A stretch of DNA of 64,000 nucleotides, taken from assembly GCA_934122085.1 (NCBI GenBank), contig CAKOVS010000005.1:62001-126000 (forward strand), read 5' to 3'. The position numbers were made by a program, and so were the translations under genes. This stretch comes from an uncultured Clostridia bacterium (lineage in GTDB: Bacteria; Bacillota; Clostridia; TANB77; CAG-508). A model generated the notes under the pieces. The model made no database searches and was not told where the DNA came from. It saw nothing but the letters and a program-made list of their open reading frames with translations. Below are positions 42,653-52,248 of the stretch, piece after piece; position 1 is the first letter of the stretch; each line of letters opens with the position of its first letter.

Positions 42653-45220
42653 ATGTACATATTTAATAGAATTACAGTAAATCCACAACTACCAAAAAGA
42701 ATAAATAGATTAAATGAAATAGCAAATAATCTATGGTGGGCATGGAATACTGAATTTTTAAGATTATTAAAAACAATGGACGGAGACTTGTGGGAAAAAT
42801 GTGATAAAAATCCAGTTAAATTTTTAAAACATATATCACAAGAAAAATTAGAAGAAGCAGAAAACAATGCGCAATTTGTAAAAGATTATGACAAAATAGT
42901 TGAGAATTTTGATTCATATATGGCAAGCAGAAATACATGGTTTGCACAAAAATATCCAGAAAACAAAAATGATTTAATTGCATACTTCTCAGCAGAATAT
43001 GGATTGGATCAAACAATAGCAATATATTCAGGAGGATTAGGAATATTATCTGGAGATCATTTAAAATCAGCAAGTGACTTAGGTATTCCATTAGTAGCAG
43101 TTGGTTTAATGTATAAAAATGGATATTTTCATCAAAGAATAGATAAAGATGGAATACAACATCCTGAATATAAAGATTTAAATTTATCAGATTTACCAAT
43201 ACACCCTGTTAAAGATCAAGATGGAAAAGATTTTATAACATATGTAAAGTTTCCAGCAAGAAGAATATATTTAAAAGTATGGCAAATTAATGTAGGAAGA
43301 ATAAAATTATATTTATTAGATTCAGACATAGATATAAATGCAGAAGAAGACAGAGGAACAACAGCAAAGTTATATGGTGGAGACCAAGAAATGAGAATCC
43401 GTCAAGAAATCATACTTGGAATGGGAGGAGTTAACACATTAAAAAAATTAGGATTAACACCAACTGTATACCATATGAATGAAGGACATTCAGCATTCTT
43501 AAACTTAGAATTAATAAAAAATACAATAAGAGATAAACAAGTATCATTTGATATAGCAAGAGATATAGCATCATCAAAAACAGTATTTACAACACATACA
43601 CCAGTTCCAGCTGGAAATGATATATTCCCAATAGAATTAGTAGAAAAATATTTTAAAGATTTCTGGCCACGTTTAGGATTAACAAGAGAAGAATTCCTAA
43701 AACTAGGAATGAAACCATGTGATAATCTTGAGCAAGGATTTAATATGGGAATACTAGCATTAAAAATAGCAGGAAAGAAAAATGGGGTAAGTAAATTACA
43801 TGGTGAGGTATCAAGAGAACTATTCTCAGAAGTATGGCCACATATAGCACCAAATGAATCTCCAATAACATATGTAACAAACGGAATTCATACATGTACA
43901 TGGCTAGCACCAAAATTAAAAGACTTATATAACAAATATTTAATTCCATATTGGCAAGACAATATACATGAAGATGAAGTTTGGAAGAAAATAGACACAA
44001 TTCCAGATGATAAATTATGGGAAGTCCATATGGAAAGAAAGCAAAAATTAATTAATGTAATAAAACAAAATCTAACAAATAGATTAAGAAGAGAAGGAGT
44101 AGGTTATGATGCAATAAATGAAGCAACAGCAAACTTACGTCCAGATACATTAATGATAGGTTTTGCAAGAAGATTTGCAACATATAAAAGAGCAACATTA
44201 ATATTTAAAGATATAGAAAGAATAACTCAAATATTAAATAATACAGATAGACCAGTAATATTAGTATTTGCAGGAAAAGCACATCCAGCTGATAGATATG
44301 GAGCTGATTTAATAAAACAAATACATGAAGTATCAATGATGCCACAATTCAGAGGAAAAATATTTATATTAGAAAATTATAGTATAGAAATATCAAGATA
44401 TTTAGTAAGTGGTGTAGATGTTTGGTTAAACAATCCAAGAAGACCAATGGAGGCATCTGGAACAAGTGGACAAAAAGCTTCTGTAAATGGAGTTGTAAAC
44501 TTCAGTGTTTTAGATGGATGGTGGGCAGAAGGATACAACCAAAAAAATGGTTGGACAATTGGAACAAATTCAGAATATCCATCATATGAAGAACAAGATA
44601 TTGCAGATAGCCAAAGCATGTATTATACATTAGAAAATAAGATAATACCAGCATATTATTCAAAAGATGAAAATGGAATCTCTAAAAAATGGATGCAATA
44701 CATGAAGAACTCAATCATGTCAACAGGTGGAAAATATAGTACAGCAAGAATGTTAGTAGATTATACAAATCAATTATATATTCCATTATGTAATTTAACA
44801 AAAAAATATTATACAAATTTAGAATCAGTTACAGAATATAGTACATGGAAAAAAGATATTACAGCAAATTGGAAAGATGTTCAAATAGAACAAATTGAAG
44901 GAAATGCAGATAATATTACATTAGATGCAGGAAATCAAATAGAAGTAAAATGTGTTGTAACATTACCAAATATTGATGCAAAACATATTGAGGCACAAGT
45001 GTATTATGGAAAATTCTTAGATAATGGATCTGTTCAAGATGTAAAAATTATACCAATGAAACTTGATGGAAAAGATGATGAAAATAAGAAATATTATTAT
45101 TCAGCAAAAATAGATTTAATATCAGGTGGAAATTATGGATATTCATTTAGAGTTATGCCAAAACATGAAATGTTATTGGAAAGTGCAAATTTAGACTTAA
45201 TAAAATGGGTTGAAAAATAA
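42653..45220 (+). CDS. glgP: Alpha-glucan (glycogen) phosphorylase, GT35
   Basis: This PLP enzyme releases glucose 1-phosphate from alpha-glucans. The 855-residue length and N-terminal extension (NRLNEIANNLWWAWN) mark the bacterial/archaeal branch with an N-terminal DUF3417-type domain. Landmarks are SAEYGLDQTIAIYSGGLGILSGDHLKSA (about 112-139), HMNEGHSAFLNLEL near 279, RFATYKRATLIF near 506, and the PLP-lysine region EASGTSGQKASVNGVVNFSVLDGWW near 600-624. GGAGG lies seven bases before the ATG. It stands alone; no other glycogen genes are near. Confidence 0.93.
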   Translation: MYIFNRITVNPQLPKRINRLNEIANNLWWAWNTEFLRLLKTMDGDLWEKCDKNPVKFLKHISQEKLEEAENNAQFVKDYDKIVENFDSYMASRNTWFAQKYPENKNDLIAYFSAEYGLDQTIAIYSGGLGILSGDHLKSASDLGIPLVAVGLMYKNGYFHQRIDKDGIQHPEYKDLNLSDLPIHPVKDQDGKDFITYVKFPARRIYLKVWQINVGRIKLYLLDSDIDINAEEDRGTTAKLYGGDQEMRIRQEIILGMGGVNTLKKLGLTPTVYHMNEGHSAFLNLELIKNTIRDKQVSFDIARDIASSKTVFTTHTPVPAGNDIFPIELVEKYFKDFWPRLGLTREEFLKLGMKPCDNLEQGFNMGILALKIAGKKNGVSKLHGEVSRELFSEVWPHIAPNESPITYVTNGIHTCTWLAPKLKDLYNKYLIPYWQDNIHEDEVWKKIDTIPDDKLWEVHMERKQKLINVIKQNLTNRLRREGVGYDAINEATANLRPDTLMIGFARRFATYKRATLIFKDIERITQILNNTDRPVILVFAGKAHPADRYGADLIKQIHEVSMMPQFRGKIFILENYSIEISRYLVSGVDVWLNNPRRPMEASGTSGQKASVNGVVNFSVLDGWWAEGYNQKNGWTIGTNSEYPSYEEQDIADSQSMYYTLENKIIPAYYSKDENGISKKWMQYMKNSIMSTGGKYSTARMLVDYTNQLYIPLCNLTKKYYTNLESVTEYSTWKKDITANWKDVQIEQIEGNADNITLDAGNQIEVKCVVTLPNIDAKHIEAQVYYGKFLDNGSVQDVKIIPMKLDGKDDENKKYYYSAKIDLISGGNYGYSFRVMPKHEMLLESANLDLIKWVEK

Positions 45221-45225
45221 AAAAG

Positions 45226-45258
45226 AAGAGATGAATTACAAAAAATTCATCTCTTTTA
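45226..45258. terminator. Bidirectional terminator between glgP and tmcAL
   Basis: AAGAGATGAATT pairs with AATTCATCTCTTTT; the two genes converge here. Confidence 0.85.
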
Positions 45259-46494
45259 AACTATTATTAATTTATGAGTATAGTCCAAATTAGCTTTAGA
45301 CTCATATTCAAATCCCAAAGTATAAACATTAGAAGCCCAAATATCTTTTTGAAGTAAATGTTTCAAATTTTTATTAGAAGAATCATCCATAAACTTTTTT
45401 GGAGAAGTAATTAAATTCAATTTTGGATTTCTTCTTGAAGCTTCACTAATGATTTTTTTACCATTTTCATTAAAACCTAGAATTCTTATATATGGAGTAA
45501 GCTTTTTAGAAAGTTGCATATCATCTTTTGTAATACCAAGAATTGCATATAAAAGAATTCTTTGAAGTCTAGTTCTAGTATATCTTTTTGTATCAATCAA
45601 AGTTAATAATTCAACAACACTATTACATGAATTTGCAGCATCTTTAATTGCATATTCCAAACCTTCAGAAACATCTGGTAAATTAGCAATATCAGCAATA
45701 GTCATACGTCTTAATGTATATAAAATTTCTTTATCAAAAGCAGATAAATCTTTAACATAAATTCCTTTTTTTAAACAATCTTCTAATAAATAAAAAGAAT
45801 CTTCAGGCATATATTTTTGTAATTGATCAATATTAGGAGAAATACAGGTAGAACGGATTGCAGAACCACTTGCAAAACGTGATGAAGAAGAAAACATGTT
45901 GTTATTATGTTCAGCTTCTTGTCTTTTTATAGTAACAGGTTGAATGAAAGAATCCTGTTTTTTCAATGCCTTTAAATATTCAATTCCCAAAATATTATTT
46001 GGAGAAGAGAGCACATTAGCAAATCTTCTCATATTACCAAGATACATCATTAAAGCCTTTTCTCTAGCTTTAGGAAAGGAAACACCAGTAGATAATTCAT
46101 GAGAAAGCAATGTTCTATATGCTTTTGGTTCTTCAACAAGAACTTGAACAATATCATCTAAAATAGAAATATCTCCACATTCACTTCCAAAACACAAATA
46201 ATCAACAATGTTAAGTGAATCAAGAATTTTTGTTGCACCATATGCAAAATTTTCAGCACTAGAAATTGAATATATAGTAGGTAACTCTAATACTAAGTCA
46301 ACACCACATTTTAAAGCCATTTCAGTTTTTACCCATTTACTAACGATTGCTGGATCTCCTCTTTGAGAAAAATTACCTGAAATTACAGCAACAGAATAGT
46401 CTGAATTTGTAAGTTTTTTTGCTTCATTTAAGTGATATAAGTGGCCATTATGAAATGGATTATATTCACAAATTACTCCTAGTACATTGCTCAT
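45256..46494 (-). CDS. tmcAL: tRNA(Met) cytidine acetate ligase TmcAL
   Basis: TmcAL acetylates the wobble cytidine of elongator tRNA-Met using acetate and ATP. The 412-residue protein has the nucleotidyltransferase entry GVICEYNPFHNGHLYHL with HxGH-like N-F-H-N-G-H at 12-18, then ISGNFSQRGDPAIVSKW near 39-55 and SECGDI near 105, all family hallmarks (formerly YlbM/DUF795). A helical C-terminal domain follows. It is convergent with glgP; the promoter lies in the 46495-46623 gap shared with rnhA. Confidence 0.93.
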   Translation of the reverse strand: MSNVLGVICEYNPFHNGHLYHLNEAKKLTNSDYSVAVISGNFSQRGDPAIVSKWVKTEMALKCGVDLVLELPTIYSISSAENFAYGATKILDSLNIVDYLCFGSECGDISILDDIVQVLVEEPKAYRTLLSHELSTGVSFPKAREKALMMYLGNMRRFANVLSSPNNILGIEYLKALKKQDSFIQPVTIKRQEAEHNNNMFSSSSRFASGSAIRSTCISPNIDQLQKYMPEDSFYLLEDCLKKGIYVKDLSAFDKEILYTLRRMTIADIANLPDVSEGLEYAIKDAANSCNSVVELLTLIDTKRYTRTRLQRILLYAILGITKDDMQLSKKLTPYIRILGFNENGKKIISEASRRNPKLNLITSPKKFMDDSSNKNLKHLLQKDIWASNVYTLGFEYESKANLDYTHKLIIV

Positions 46495-46623
46495 AATAAG
46501 ATTTCCTTTCTTTAAATTTCTCTTGTAATTTCTAAAAATTATTGATATAATCTTATCACAAAAAAACTAGATATACAAGAAAATTTTAGAAATTTATACA
46601 ATGGTATGAAAGGATATTAACAA

Positions 46624-47061
46624 ATGGAAGAAAAAGTTATTATATATACAGATGGTGCTTGTTCAGGAAATCCAGGACCAGGTGGTTGGGGAGCAATTTT
46701 AATGTACAAAGGTGCAAAAAAAGAAATATCTGGAGGAAAGAAAGATACAACAAATAATATAATGGAAGTTACAGCCGTAATAGAAGCATTAAAATGCTTA
46801 AAAGTAAAAAGTGATGTACAAGTATATAGTGATAGTGCATATACTGTAAATGCGTTTAATCAAAAATGGATATATGGCTGGATAAAAAAAGGCTGGAAAA
46901 CAGCAGGTGGAGATCCTGTAAAAAATAAAGAATTATGGCAAGAACTATATAGTTTAACACAAAAACATAATGTTGAATTTATAAAAGTAAAAGGACATGC
47001 TGATAATGAATATAATAATAGATGTGATGAACTAGCAAGAAATGCGATAAAATCATTATAA
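46624..47061 (+). CDS. rnhA: Ribonuclease HI
   Basis: RNase HI cuts the RNA strand of RNA-DNA hybrids. The 145-residue enzyme has all four acidic residues: Asp10 in YTDGACSGNPGPGGWGA, Glu48 in NNIMEV, Asp70 in SDSAYTV, and the last Asp in NNRCDELARN near 134, plus His in KGHADNEYNN. It has the basic handle region WIYGWIKKGWKTAGG typical of E. coli-type enzymes. The gene is divergent from tmcAL. Confidence 0.96.
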   Translation: MEEKVIIYTDGACSGNPGPGGWGAILMYKGAKKEISGGKKDTTNNIMEVTAVIEALKCLKVKSDVQVYSDSAYTVNAFNQKWIYGWIKKGWKTAGGDPVKNKELWQELYSLTQKHNVEFIKVKGHADNEYNNRCDELARNAIKSL

Positions 47062-47125
47062 AAGAAAGTATAATAAATTTAATTTTTGGAAATAATAACA
47101 AAAATATTAAGAGAGGAAAATTGTT

Positions 47126-47800
47126 ATGAAAAAGAAAATTATATTTATTATACTTTTATTAGTTTTAGTAGTAACTTTTGATGTTGTATTAATGAGTTGG
47201 AATTCAGAAGTTGAAGCATTATCAAAATATGGTTCGAGAGGAACTGAAGTAAAGACAATACAAGAAAAATTAAAAAGATGGGGATATTATAGTGGTTCTG
47301 TAGATGGAATATATGGAAGTCAAACAGTTTCTGCTGTAAAAAAATTTCAGAAGAAAAATGGATTAACTGTTGATGGAATTGCAGGGACACAAACACTTAA
47401 AGCAATGGGAATAACATCTAGTTCATCATCATCATCTTCTTCAAATAATTCATCAAATGTAAATTTACTAGCAAGAGTTGTTTATGGAGAAGCAAGAGGC
47501 GAACCATATACAGGGCAAGTTGCAGTAGCTGCAGTAGTTCTTAATAGAGTAAAAAGTAGTAAATTTCCAAACACAATAGCAGGAGTGGTATATCAAAGTG
47601 GAGCATTTGATGCTGTAGCAGATGGTCAAGTGAATATGACGCCAGATGCAACTGCCAAAAAAGCAGCTCAAGACGCATTAAATGGATGGGATCCATCTTA
47701 TGGGGCAATATATTATTTTAATCCTAGCACAGCTACAAATAAATGGATTTGGTCAAGACCAATGACTGTAACAATAGGAAAACATAGATTTTGTAAATAA
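47126..47800 (+). CDS. SleB-type cell wall hydrolase with peptidoglycan-binding domain
   Basis: A 224-residue secreted protein: signal peptide or anchor (about 1-31), a PG_binding_1 domain (about 38-95, with LKRWGYYSGSVDGIYGSQTVSAVKKFQ and DGIAGTQTL), a Ser-rich linker (about 96-112), and a Hydrolase_2 domain (about 113-224) with the catalytic Glu in VVYGEARGE. This is the layout of spore cortex-lytic SleB, a lytic transglycosylase active at germination. Vegetative CwlJ/SleB relatives look the same, so the role in germination is likely but not certain. No ypeB partner is adjacent. Confidence 0.87.
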   Translation: MKKKIIFIILLLVLVVTFDVVLMSWNSEVEALSKYGSRGTEVKTIQEKLKRWGYYSGSVDGIYGSQTVSAVKKFQKKNGLTVDGIAGTQTLKAMGITSSSSSSSSSNNSSNVNLLARVVYGEARGEPYTGQVAVAAVVLNRVKSSKFPNTIAGVVYQSGAFDAVADGQVNMTPDATAKKAAQDALNGWDPSYGAIYYFNPSTATNKWIWSRPMTVTIGKHRFCK

Positions 47801-47808
47801 AAATGAAT

Positions 47809-47840
47809 CGACTATGATAAATATTCATAGTCTTTTTTTA
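47809..47840 (+). terminator. Terminator of the sleB-like gene
   Basis: GACTATGA pairs with TCATAGTC, followed by a seven-base T-tract. Confidence 0.85.
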
Positions 47841-47859
47841 TTATTTATGCAACATTTTC

Positions 47860-47889
47860 TTGAAAAAAGACATTATATAAGTGTAAGAT
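47860..47889 (+). promoter_or_regulatory. Possible promoter of the ECF sigma gene
   Basis: TTGAAA (47860-47865), an 18-nt spacer and TAAGAT (47884-47889). An upstream GCAACATTTT could instead be an ECF-type -35 (AAC motif) for autoregulation. Confidence 0.4.
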
Positions 47890-47917
47890 ATCTTATGAAA
47901 GACAAAGGAGAGAAAAA

Positions 47918-48448
47918 TTGAAACAATATAAAATATTAGAAGATTATGTAGAAAATGAACAATTAAATATAGAACAAGTAATAAAAGATTATAGTGGATA
48001 TGTATATACAGCAATAATCAATATTTCAGAAAATTTAAGTAATGAAGATATAGAAGAAATTTTATCAGATGTATTTTTTATCTTTTGGAAGAAAAAAGAT
48101 ACATTAAAAAAAGATGATAAAATAAGTTTTTATTTAGTAGGAATAGCCAAAAACCTTATAAAAGAAAAATATAGAAAGCAAAAAGGTAATTTAAATATAG
48201 ATGATTTTGAAAATAATATATCAACTAATGATGATATATATGAATATTATGAAGAAAAATGTCGAATAGAACAAATACAAAAAATAGTAAATAATTTAGA
48301 TGACATAGATAAAGCAATATTTAGAATGTTTTACTATAATAATCAAAAATCAAAAGAAATATCACGAAAACTAAAGATGAATGAAATTACAATAAGATCA
48401 AGATTACATAGAATTAGAAAGCAAATAAAAGAAAATATAGATTTTTAG
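47918..48448 (+). CDS. ECF-type sigma-70 family RNA polymerase sigma factor
   Basis: It starts at TTG with AAAGGAG seven bases upstream. The 176-residue protein has a sigma-2 region (about 15-85, YVYTAI..., ILSDVFFIFWKKKD, ISFYLVGIAKNLIKEKYRK) and a sigma-4 region (about 120-172, LDDIDKAIFRMFYYNNQKSKEISRKLKMNEITIRSRLHRIRKQIKE) with a helix-turn-helix. The domain 1.1 and 3 of primary sigma factors are absent. The next gene, 18 bp later, encodes a membrane protein that is the likely anti-sigma factor. The target genes and the signal are unknown. Confidence 0.9.
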   Translation: MKQYKILEDYVENEQLNIEQVIKDYSGYVYTAIINISENLSNEDIEEILSDVFFIFWKKKDTLKKDDKISFYLVGIAKNLIKEKYRKQKGNLNIDDFENNISTNDDIYEYYEEKCRIEQIQKIVNNLDDIDKAIFRMFYYNNQKSKEISRKLKMNEITIRSRLHRIRKQIKENIDF

Positions 48449-48466
48449 GTGAAAGGAAAATAAATT

Positions 48467-49630
48467 ATGAGTAATGAAGAATTGCAAAATAAAATAATTG
48501 AAAATGTAAAAGATAAAATAGCAATATATGAATTAGAAAAAGAAAATAGAAATGATAAATTTAGTATGAAAAAATTCAGGAATGTGGCAGCTGTGGCAGT
48601 TTTAACAATAGGATTATCAATAGGTACAGCATACGGTGCAAATATTATATATGAAAAGATTTGGAAAGAACCAACAAAAATCGTTGGAGGAGGCCAAACA
48701 GAAGAAATTACAGAAGAATCAATTAAAGGAAATATAACAGAAGATGAAGCAAGAGAAATTGCTAAAAATAAATTAAATAAAATAGGAATTGATGGTGGAG
48801 AACTTTCTAAGACAAGAAATTATAAAGATAGTTATAGTGAAGGGATAGAATATATATTTACTACTGATGATGGAAAATGGGAAATAACAATAAATGGAAT
48901 GAGTAAAGAATTTGAAAGTTTAAAATCATGTGAATATAATAAAAATTATGAAAAATATACAATGACAAGAGATGAAGCAATAGAAGTTGCAAAACAATAT
49001 TATGAGCAATTTGGATATAAAGAAGGAGAATATGAATTTGCAGAAATAGTTAAATTATGGAATAGTAACCCAGATGAAGATAAGAGTGGATATTATAGTG
49101 CAAGATTTTATAAAAAATATGGAGATTTATATAATAAATGTGAGGCTATTTGGATTGGCTTTTATGCCAAAGATCATAAATTAAGTGATTATAGTGTATC
49201 AAATGGAAAATATGACAATAATCCATTAGAAATAACAAAAGAACAAGCAATAGAATTAGCAATTGAAGCAGATAAAAAAGTAGAAGAAAGACCAATTATA
49301 GAAACAAAAGCAGAACAAAATATAAAAGCCATGAATGGAACTGCATATTCAAGATTAAAAGATACAGATGCATTTTATAAGCCTATGACGGAAGTTGATG
49401 TACCAAATGAAGATATAGTATATTATAAAACAGAAGAAAGAGTTAGAAGAGTTTGGGTAGTTGGTTTAACATATGGAGATACAGAAAATACAGGTATTGT
49501 AAATAAAGTTGCAAGAGGACAATTTACATATTATGTTGATGCAACAACTGGCGAAATTATTGGTGGAAGTACTAGTGATGAAATTTATTGGGAAAATTTC
49601 CATTTTAATGAAAATAAAATAAATAGATAA
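48467..49630 (+). CDS. Membrane protein, probable anti-sigma factor with PepSY-like sensor domain
   Basis: The 387-residue product has a cytoplasmic N-terminus of about 35 residues, one membrane helix (about 37-58, VAAVAVLTIGLSIGTAYGANI), and a large outer part. The outer part contains PepSY/YcdB-like segments: ITEDEAREIAKNKLNKIGI (about 84-102), MTRDEAIEVAKQYYEQFG (about 164-181), ITKEQAIELAIEADKK (about 255-270) and a final YYVDATTGEIIGG. The position after an ECF sigma gene and the topology suggest it holds the sigma factor at the membrane and releases it on an envelope signal. A classic zinc-binding anti-sigma motif is not present, so the role is inferred mainly from context. Confidence 0.75.
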   Translation: MSNEELQNKIIENVKDKIAIYELEKENRNDKFSMKKFRNVAAVAVLTIGLSIGTAYGANIIYEKIWKEPTKIVGGGQTEEITEESIKGNITEDEAREIAKNKLNKIGIDGGELSKTRNYKDSYSEGIEYIFTTDDGKWEITINGMSKEFESLKSCEYNKNYEKYTMTRDEAIEVAKQYYEQFGYKEGEYEFAEIVKLWNSNPDEDKSGYYSARFYKKYGDLYNKCEAIWIGFYAKDHKLSDYSVSNGKYDNNPLEITKEQAIELAIEADKKVEERPIIETKAEQNIKAMNGTAYSRLKDTDAFYKPMTEVDVPNEDIVYYKTEERVRRVWVVGLTYGDTENTGIVNKVARGQFTYYVDATTGEIIGGSTSDEIYWENFHFNENKINR

Positions 49631-49633
49631 AAT

Positions 49634-49679
49634 AAAAGCAGATAATTATTAAAAAACATTGATAATTATCTGCTTTTTT
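49634..49679 (+). terminator. Terminator of the sigma/anti-sigma operon
   Basis: AAAAGCAGATAATTAT pairs with ATAATTATCTGCTTTTTT in a 16-bp stem. Confidence 0.9.
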
Positions 49680-49717
49680 GCTAATATATAGTAAATTGTA
49701 AAAGAGGAGGGCACAAT

Positions 49718-50278
49718 ATGAAATATTTCAAAAAATTAGTAGGAGAAAGAATATATCTATCACCAAGAAATAGTGAAGATGTAGAACAATTCACAGAATG
49801 GTTAAATGATTTTAATACAACAGATTATATCGGAAGAAGCGGAGCAAGTGTAACATTAGATATGGAAAGAGAATACTTATCAAGACCAAATAAAGATAAT
49901 GCTTCATTTGTAATAGTAACATTAGAAGATGATAAAATGATAGGAACAATATCATTAGAACAAATAGATGACATAAATAGAAATGCGACATTGGGAATAT
50001 TTATAGGAGATAAAGATTACAGAGATAGAGGATATGGAACAGAAGCAATAAGACTTATATTAGAATATGGATTTAGATATTTGAATCTACATAATATAAA
50101 ATTAGATTTAATGGAATTTAATGAAAGAGCATTAAAATGTTATAAAAAATGTGGATTTCAAGAAAATGGAAGAAGAAGAAAATGTAAGTTTATTAATGGA
50201 AAATATTATGATAGTATAAGTATGGACATATTAGCTGAAGAATTTGGAGGAGATTTTATAAAAAATAAAAATATTTAA
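49718..50278 (+). CDS. GNAT-family acetyltransferase (RimJ/RimL-like)
   Basis: The 186-residue protein has the layout of RimJ/L-type N-acetyltransferases: LVGERIYLSPRNSEDVEQFTEWLND at the N-terminus, the acetyl-CoA pyrophosphate-binding loop GDKDYRDRGYGTEAIRLIL near 93-111, and the C-terminal NERALKCYKKCGFQENGRRR segment near 134-153. The acceptor could be a protein N-terminus, a small amine or an antibiotic; nothing in the context decides this. GGAGGGC precedes the ATG. Confidence 0.9.
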   Translation: MKYFKKLVGERIYLSPRNSEDVEQFTEWLNDFNTTDYIGRSGASVTLDMEREYLSRPNKDNASFVIVTLEDDKMIGTISLEQIDDINRNATLGIFIGDKDYRDRGYGTEAIRLILEYGFRYLNLHNIKLDLMEFNERALKCYKKCGFQENGRRRKCKFINGKYYDSISMDILAEEFGGDFIKNKNI

Positions 50279-50344
50279 AAATATAGAAAATTATAAATAC
50301 ATATGATATATTAAAAGAGAAATACCCAAATAAAGGAGGATAAA

Positions 50345-51037
50345 ATGGATTATAAAATTATAGGAGAAACAGTACCAGTAGTTGAAATGAAATTAAGAGT
50401 AGGAGAAACAGTATATACACAATCAGGGGGAATGGCATACCAATCAGATGGAATATCAATGGCAACAAATGCTCGTGGTGGAATAATGAAAAGTTTAGGA
50501 AGAATGTTTACAGGCGAATCAATATTTATGGCAAATTATACAGCACAAAAAGATGGAGCAATGGTAGCCTTTGCGTCAACAGTACCAGGAGGAATTATTG
50601 ATTTAGACTTAGCAACATTGCCAGGTGGAATGATGATTCAAAAAGGAGCATTTTTATGTGCTGAATCAAATGTAGAAACAAGTGTTGCATTTACAAAAAA
50701 ATTCTCAGCTGGATTATTTGGAGGAGAAGGATTTGTACTTCAAAAAGCTACAGGAAATGGAAAAATCTTTTTGGAAGTTGATGGAGATATAATCCAAAAA
50801 GATTTAGCACCAGGAGAAATTATAAAAGTTAATACAGGAAATGTTGTTGCATTTGAGCCAAGTGTATCATATGGTATTGAGACAATAAGCGGATTAGGAA
50901 ACATTTTCTTAGGAGGAGAAGGTTTATTCTTAACAAAATTAGTAGGACCAGGTAAAGTAATTTTACAATCTCAAAACTTTAAAGATTTTGCAGGAAGATT
51001 AATTCCATATATGCCAAGAACAACAAATAATAATTAG
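50345..51037 (+). CDS. TIGR00266/AIM24-family protein
   Basis: The 230-residue beta-rich protein carries the family's repeated pattern: MKLRVGETVYTQSGGMAYQSDG near 15-36, FTGESIFMANYTA near 56, AFASTVPGGIIDLDL near 76-90, GGMMIQKGAFLCAE near 93, and GLGNIFLGGEGLFLTKLVGPGKV near 178-200. This double-psi beta-helix fold is widespread and poorly understood in bacteria; the eukaryotic relative AIM24 is mitochondrial. The function here is unknown. AAGGAGG precedes the ATG. Confidence 0.9.
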   Translation: MDYKIIGETVPVVEMKLRVGETVYTQSGGMAYQSDGISMATNARGGIMKSLGRMFTGESIFMANYTAQKDGAMVAFASTVPGGIIDLDLATLPGGMMIQKGAFLCAESNVETSVAFTKKFSAGLFGGEGFVLQKATGNGKIFLEVDGDIIQKDLAPGEIIKVNTGNVVAFEPSVSYGIETISGLGNIFLGGEGLFLTKLVGPGKVILQSQNFKDFAGRLIPYMPRTTNNN

Positions 51038-51040
51038 AGA

Positions 51041-51067
51041 AAGAGTATCAACTTGATACTCTTTTTT
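51041..51067 (+). terminator. Terminator after the AIM24-family gene
   Basis: AAGAGTATCA pairs with TGATACTCTTTTTT. Its T-tract runs straight into copy B of the two-hairpin repeat. Confidence 0.85.
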
Positions 51068-51173
51068 ATATAGTAGGAAAGTTCTCCTTGTAGGAGAACT
51101 TTCTGTACTAGATAAATATGGCGAGTCTTAGATTTTCTTAAAATTTTCATTTGATAGAAAATCTTAGACTCGC
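51067..51173 (+). repeat. Two-hairpin repeat element, copy B (107 nt)
   Basis: Module 1 pairs TAGTAGGAAAGTTCTCC with GGAGAACTTTCTGTACTA. Module 2 pairs GCGAGTCTTAGATTTTCT with AGAAAATCTTAGACTCGC. The 11-bp sequence TTTTTTATATA lies on both sides (51062-51072 and 51174-51184), as would a target-site duplication. The second hairpin plus its T-tract could end transcription. Confidence 0.85.
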
Positions 51174-51177
51174 TTTT

Positions 51178-52114
51178 TTATATAATTGAACCTAAAACTA
51201 AAATACCCAAATTATCTAAATAGATTTTATCAAATTGTGAAAGAGGAAGAGGACTAGTACCAAGACCAACTTCAATAGTATATCCAGGTCTATTGTAATT
51301 TTGAATAAACCAATCTTTATAACCAGCAAAACTAGAATTATAAGGAGTAGATTCTAAAGAATATCCACTAACATTAGCAAATTGAGTACCAATTTCAAAA
51401 CTATAAGGAGGATTATAATTCTGAAATTGCCAATAAATTACTTCACCTTGAGAATGATAAGCAAGAATAAGTCTAAAATTATGTTGAAGAGTAAAATTAT
51501 AAACTGCAAGTGATTCTGGTTCTGTAAGAGGACCATATCCAACGAAATCACGAGGAGCTGGACCGAGTAAAACCTTGCGAATATTTTATTGCACGTGCTT
51601 GTTGCCAACTAGCAGGAAATTGTAAGTTTAAATCCACACCTCTAATATTTGCTTTCCAACCATTAGGAAAAGGAATAGTAGCAAATCCATAAGCAATTTT
51701 AGAAGCTTGAGTATATGATGGCGAATTTTTAGGAAGAGCACCTGTAACCAAATCAACACCATCAGGATTAACCATAGGAACAAGATAAATGGTAGAAACA
51801 TTAAAAAGCCAGCGAGCAGGATATCCAAAAATAGGTAAATTATTAGAATAGCAATAACAATAATCAGCTAAAAATTTCATTAAAACAATACTTGTAATCC
51901 ATTCATTTGCATGATATGAAGCGGAATAAAAAACTTCATTAGAGCCATTACCAATTTTTATAAAAGGAATTTCTTTTCCCATAATAGATTTTCCAATAGT
52001 ACCCACAGAAATAAAATTATATAAATTTGTTAATGTGTGCAAATCTTTAATAAAAACATTGTAACTATAATCAACATTTGTAGAAATAATAGAATCTTGT
52101 CTAAAAACATTCAT
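51178..52114 (-). pseudogene. M14-family zinc carboxypeptidase, broken by one frameshift
   Basis: Translation from the ATG at 52114 (GGAGG five bases upstream) gives a domain related to gamma-D-glutamyl-diamino acid endopeptidases, which cut cell-wall peptides. Metal ligands His and Glu lie in YHANEW near 70, then PMVNPDGVDL near 117 and GVDLNLQFP near 158. The frame stops at 51548. A second frame continues at about 51573 with GPAPRDFVGYGPLTEPES, the third ligand His in LAYHSQGEVIYW, and the catalytic Glu in YTIEVGLG, ending at 51178. One surplus base in a four-base homopolymer (AAAA on the plus strand near 51571) would explain it. All catalytic residues survive, so the break is recent or a sequence error. 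Confidence 0.85.
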
Positions 52115-52248
52115 AAAAACCTCCATAATATAAAATATTATGAAAAAAGATTTATAATAGTGCAAATTTTTATATTATCTATTGCTATTTTTTTCTAAAA
52201 ATAGTAAAATATAAGTGGCTAAAAATATAATAACAAGGAGGCAAAAAC

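Noticed and set aside
42444..42653. 69-codon open frame between the alarmone synthetase and glgP
   Set aside because: Its first half lies inside copy A of the palindromic repeat and no ribosome site precedes it; it is by-product coding.
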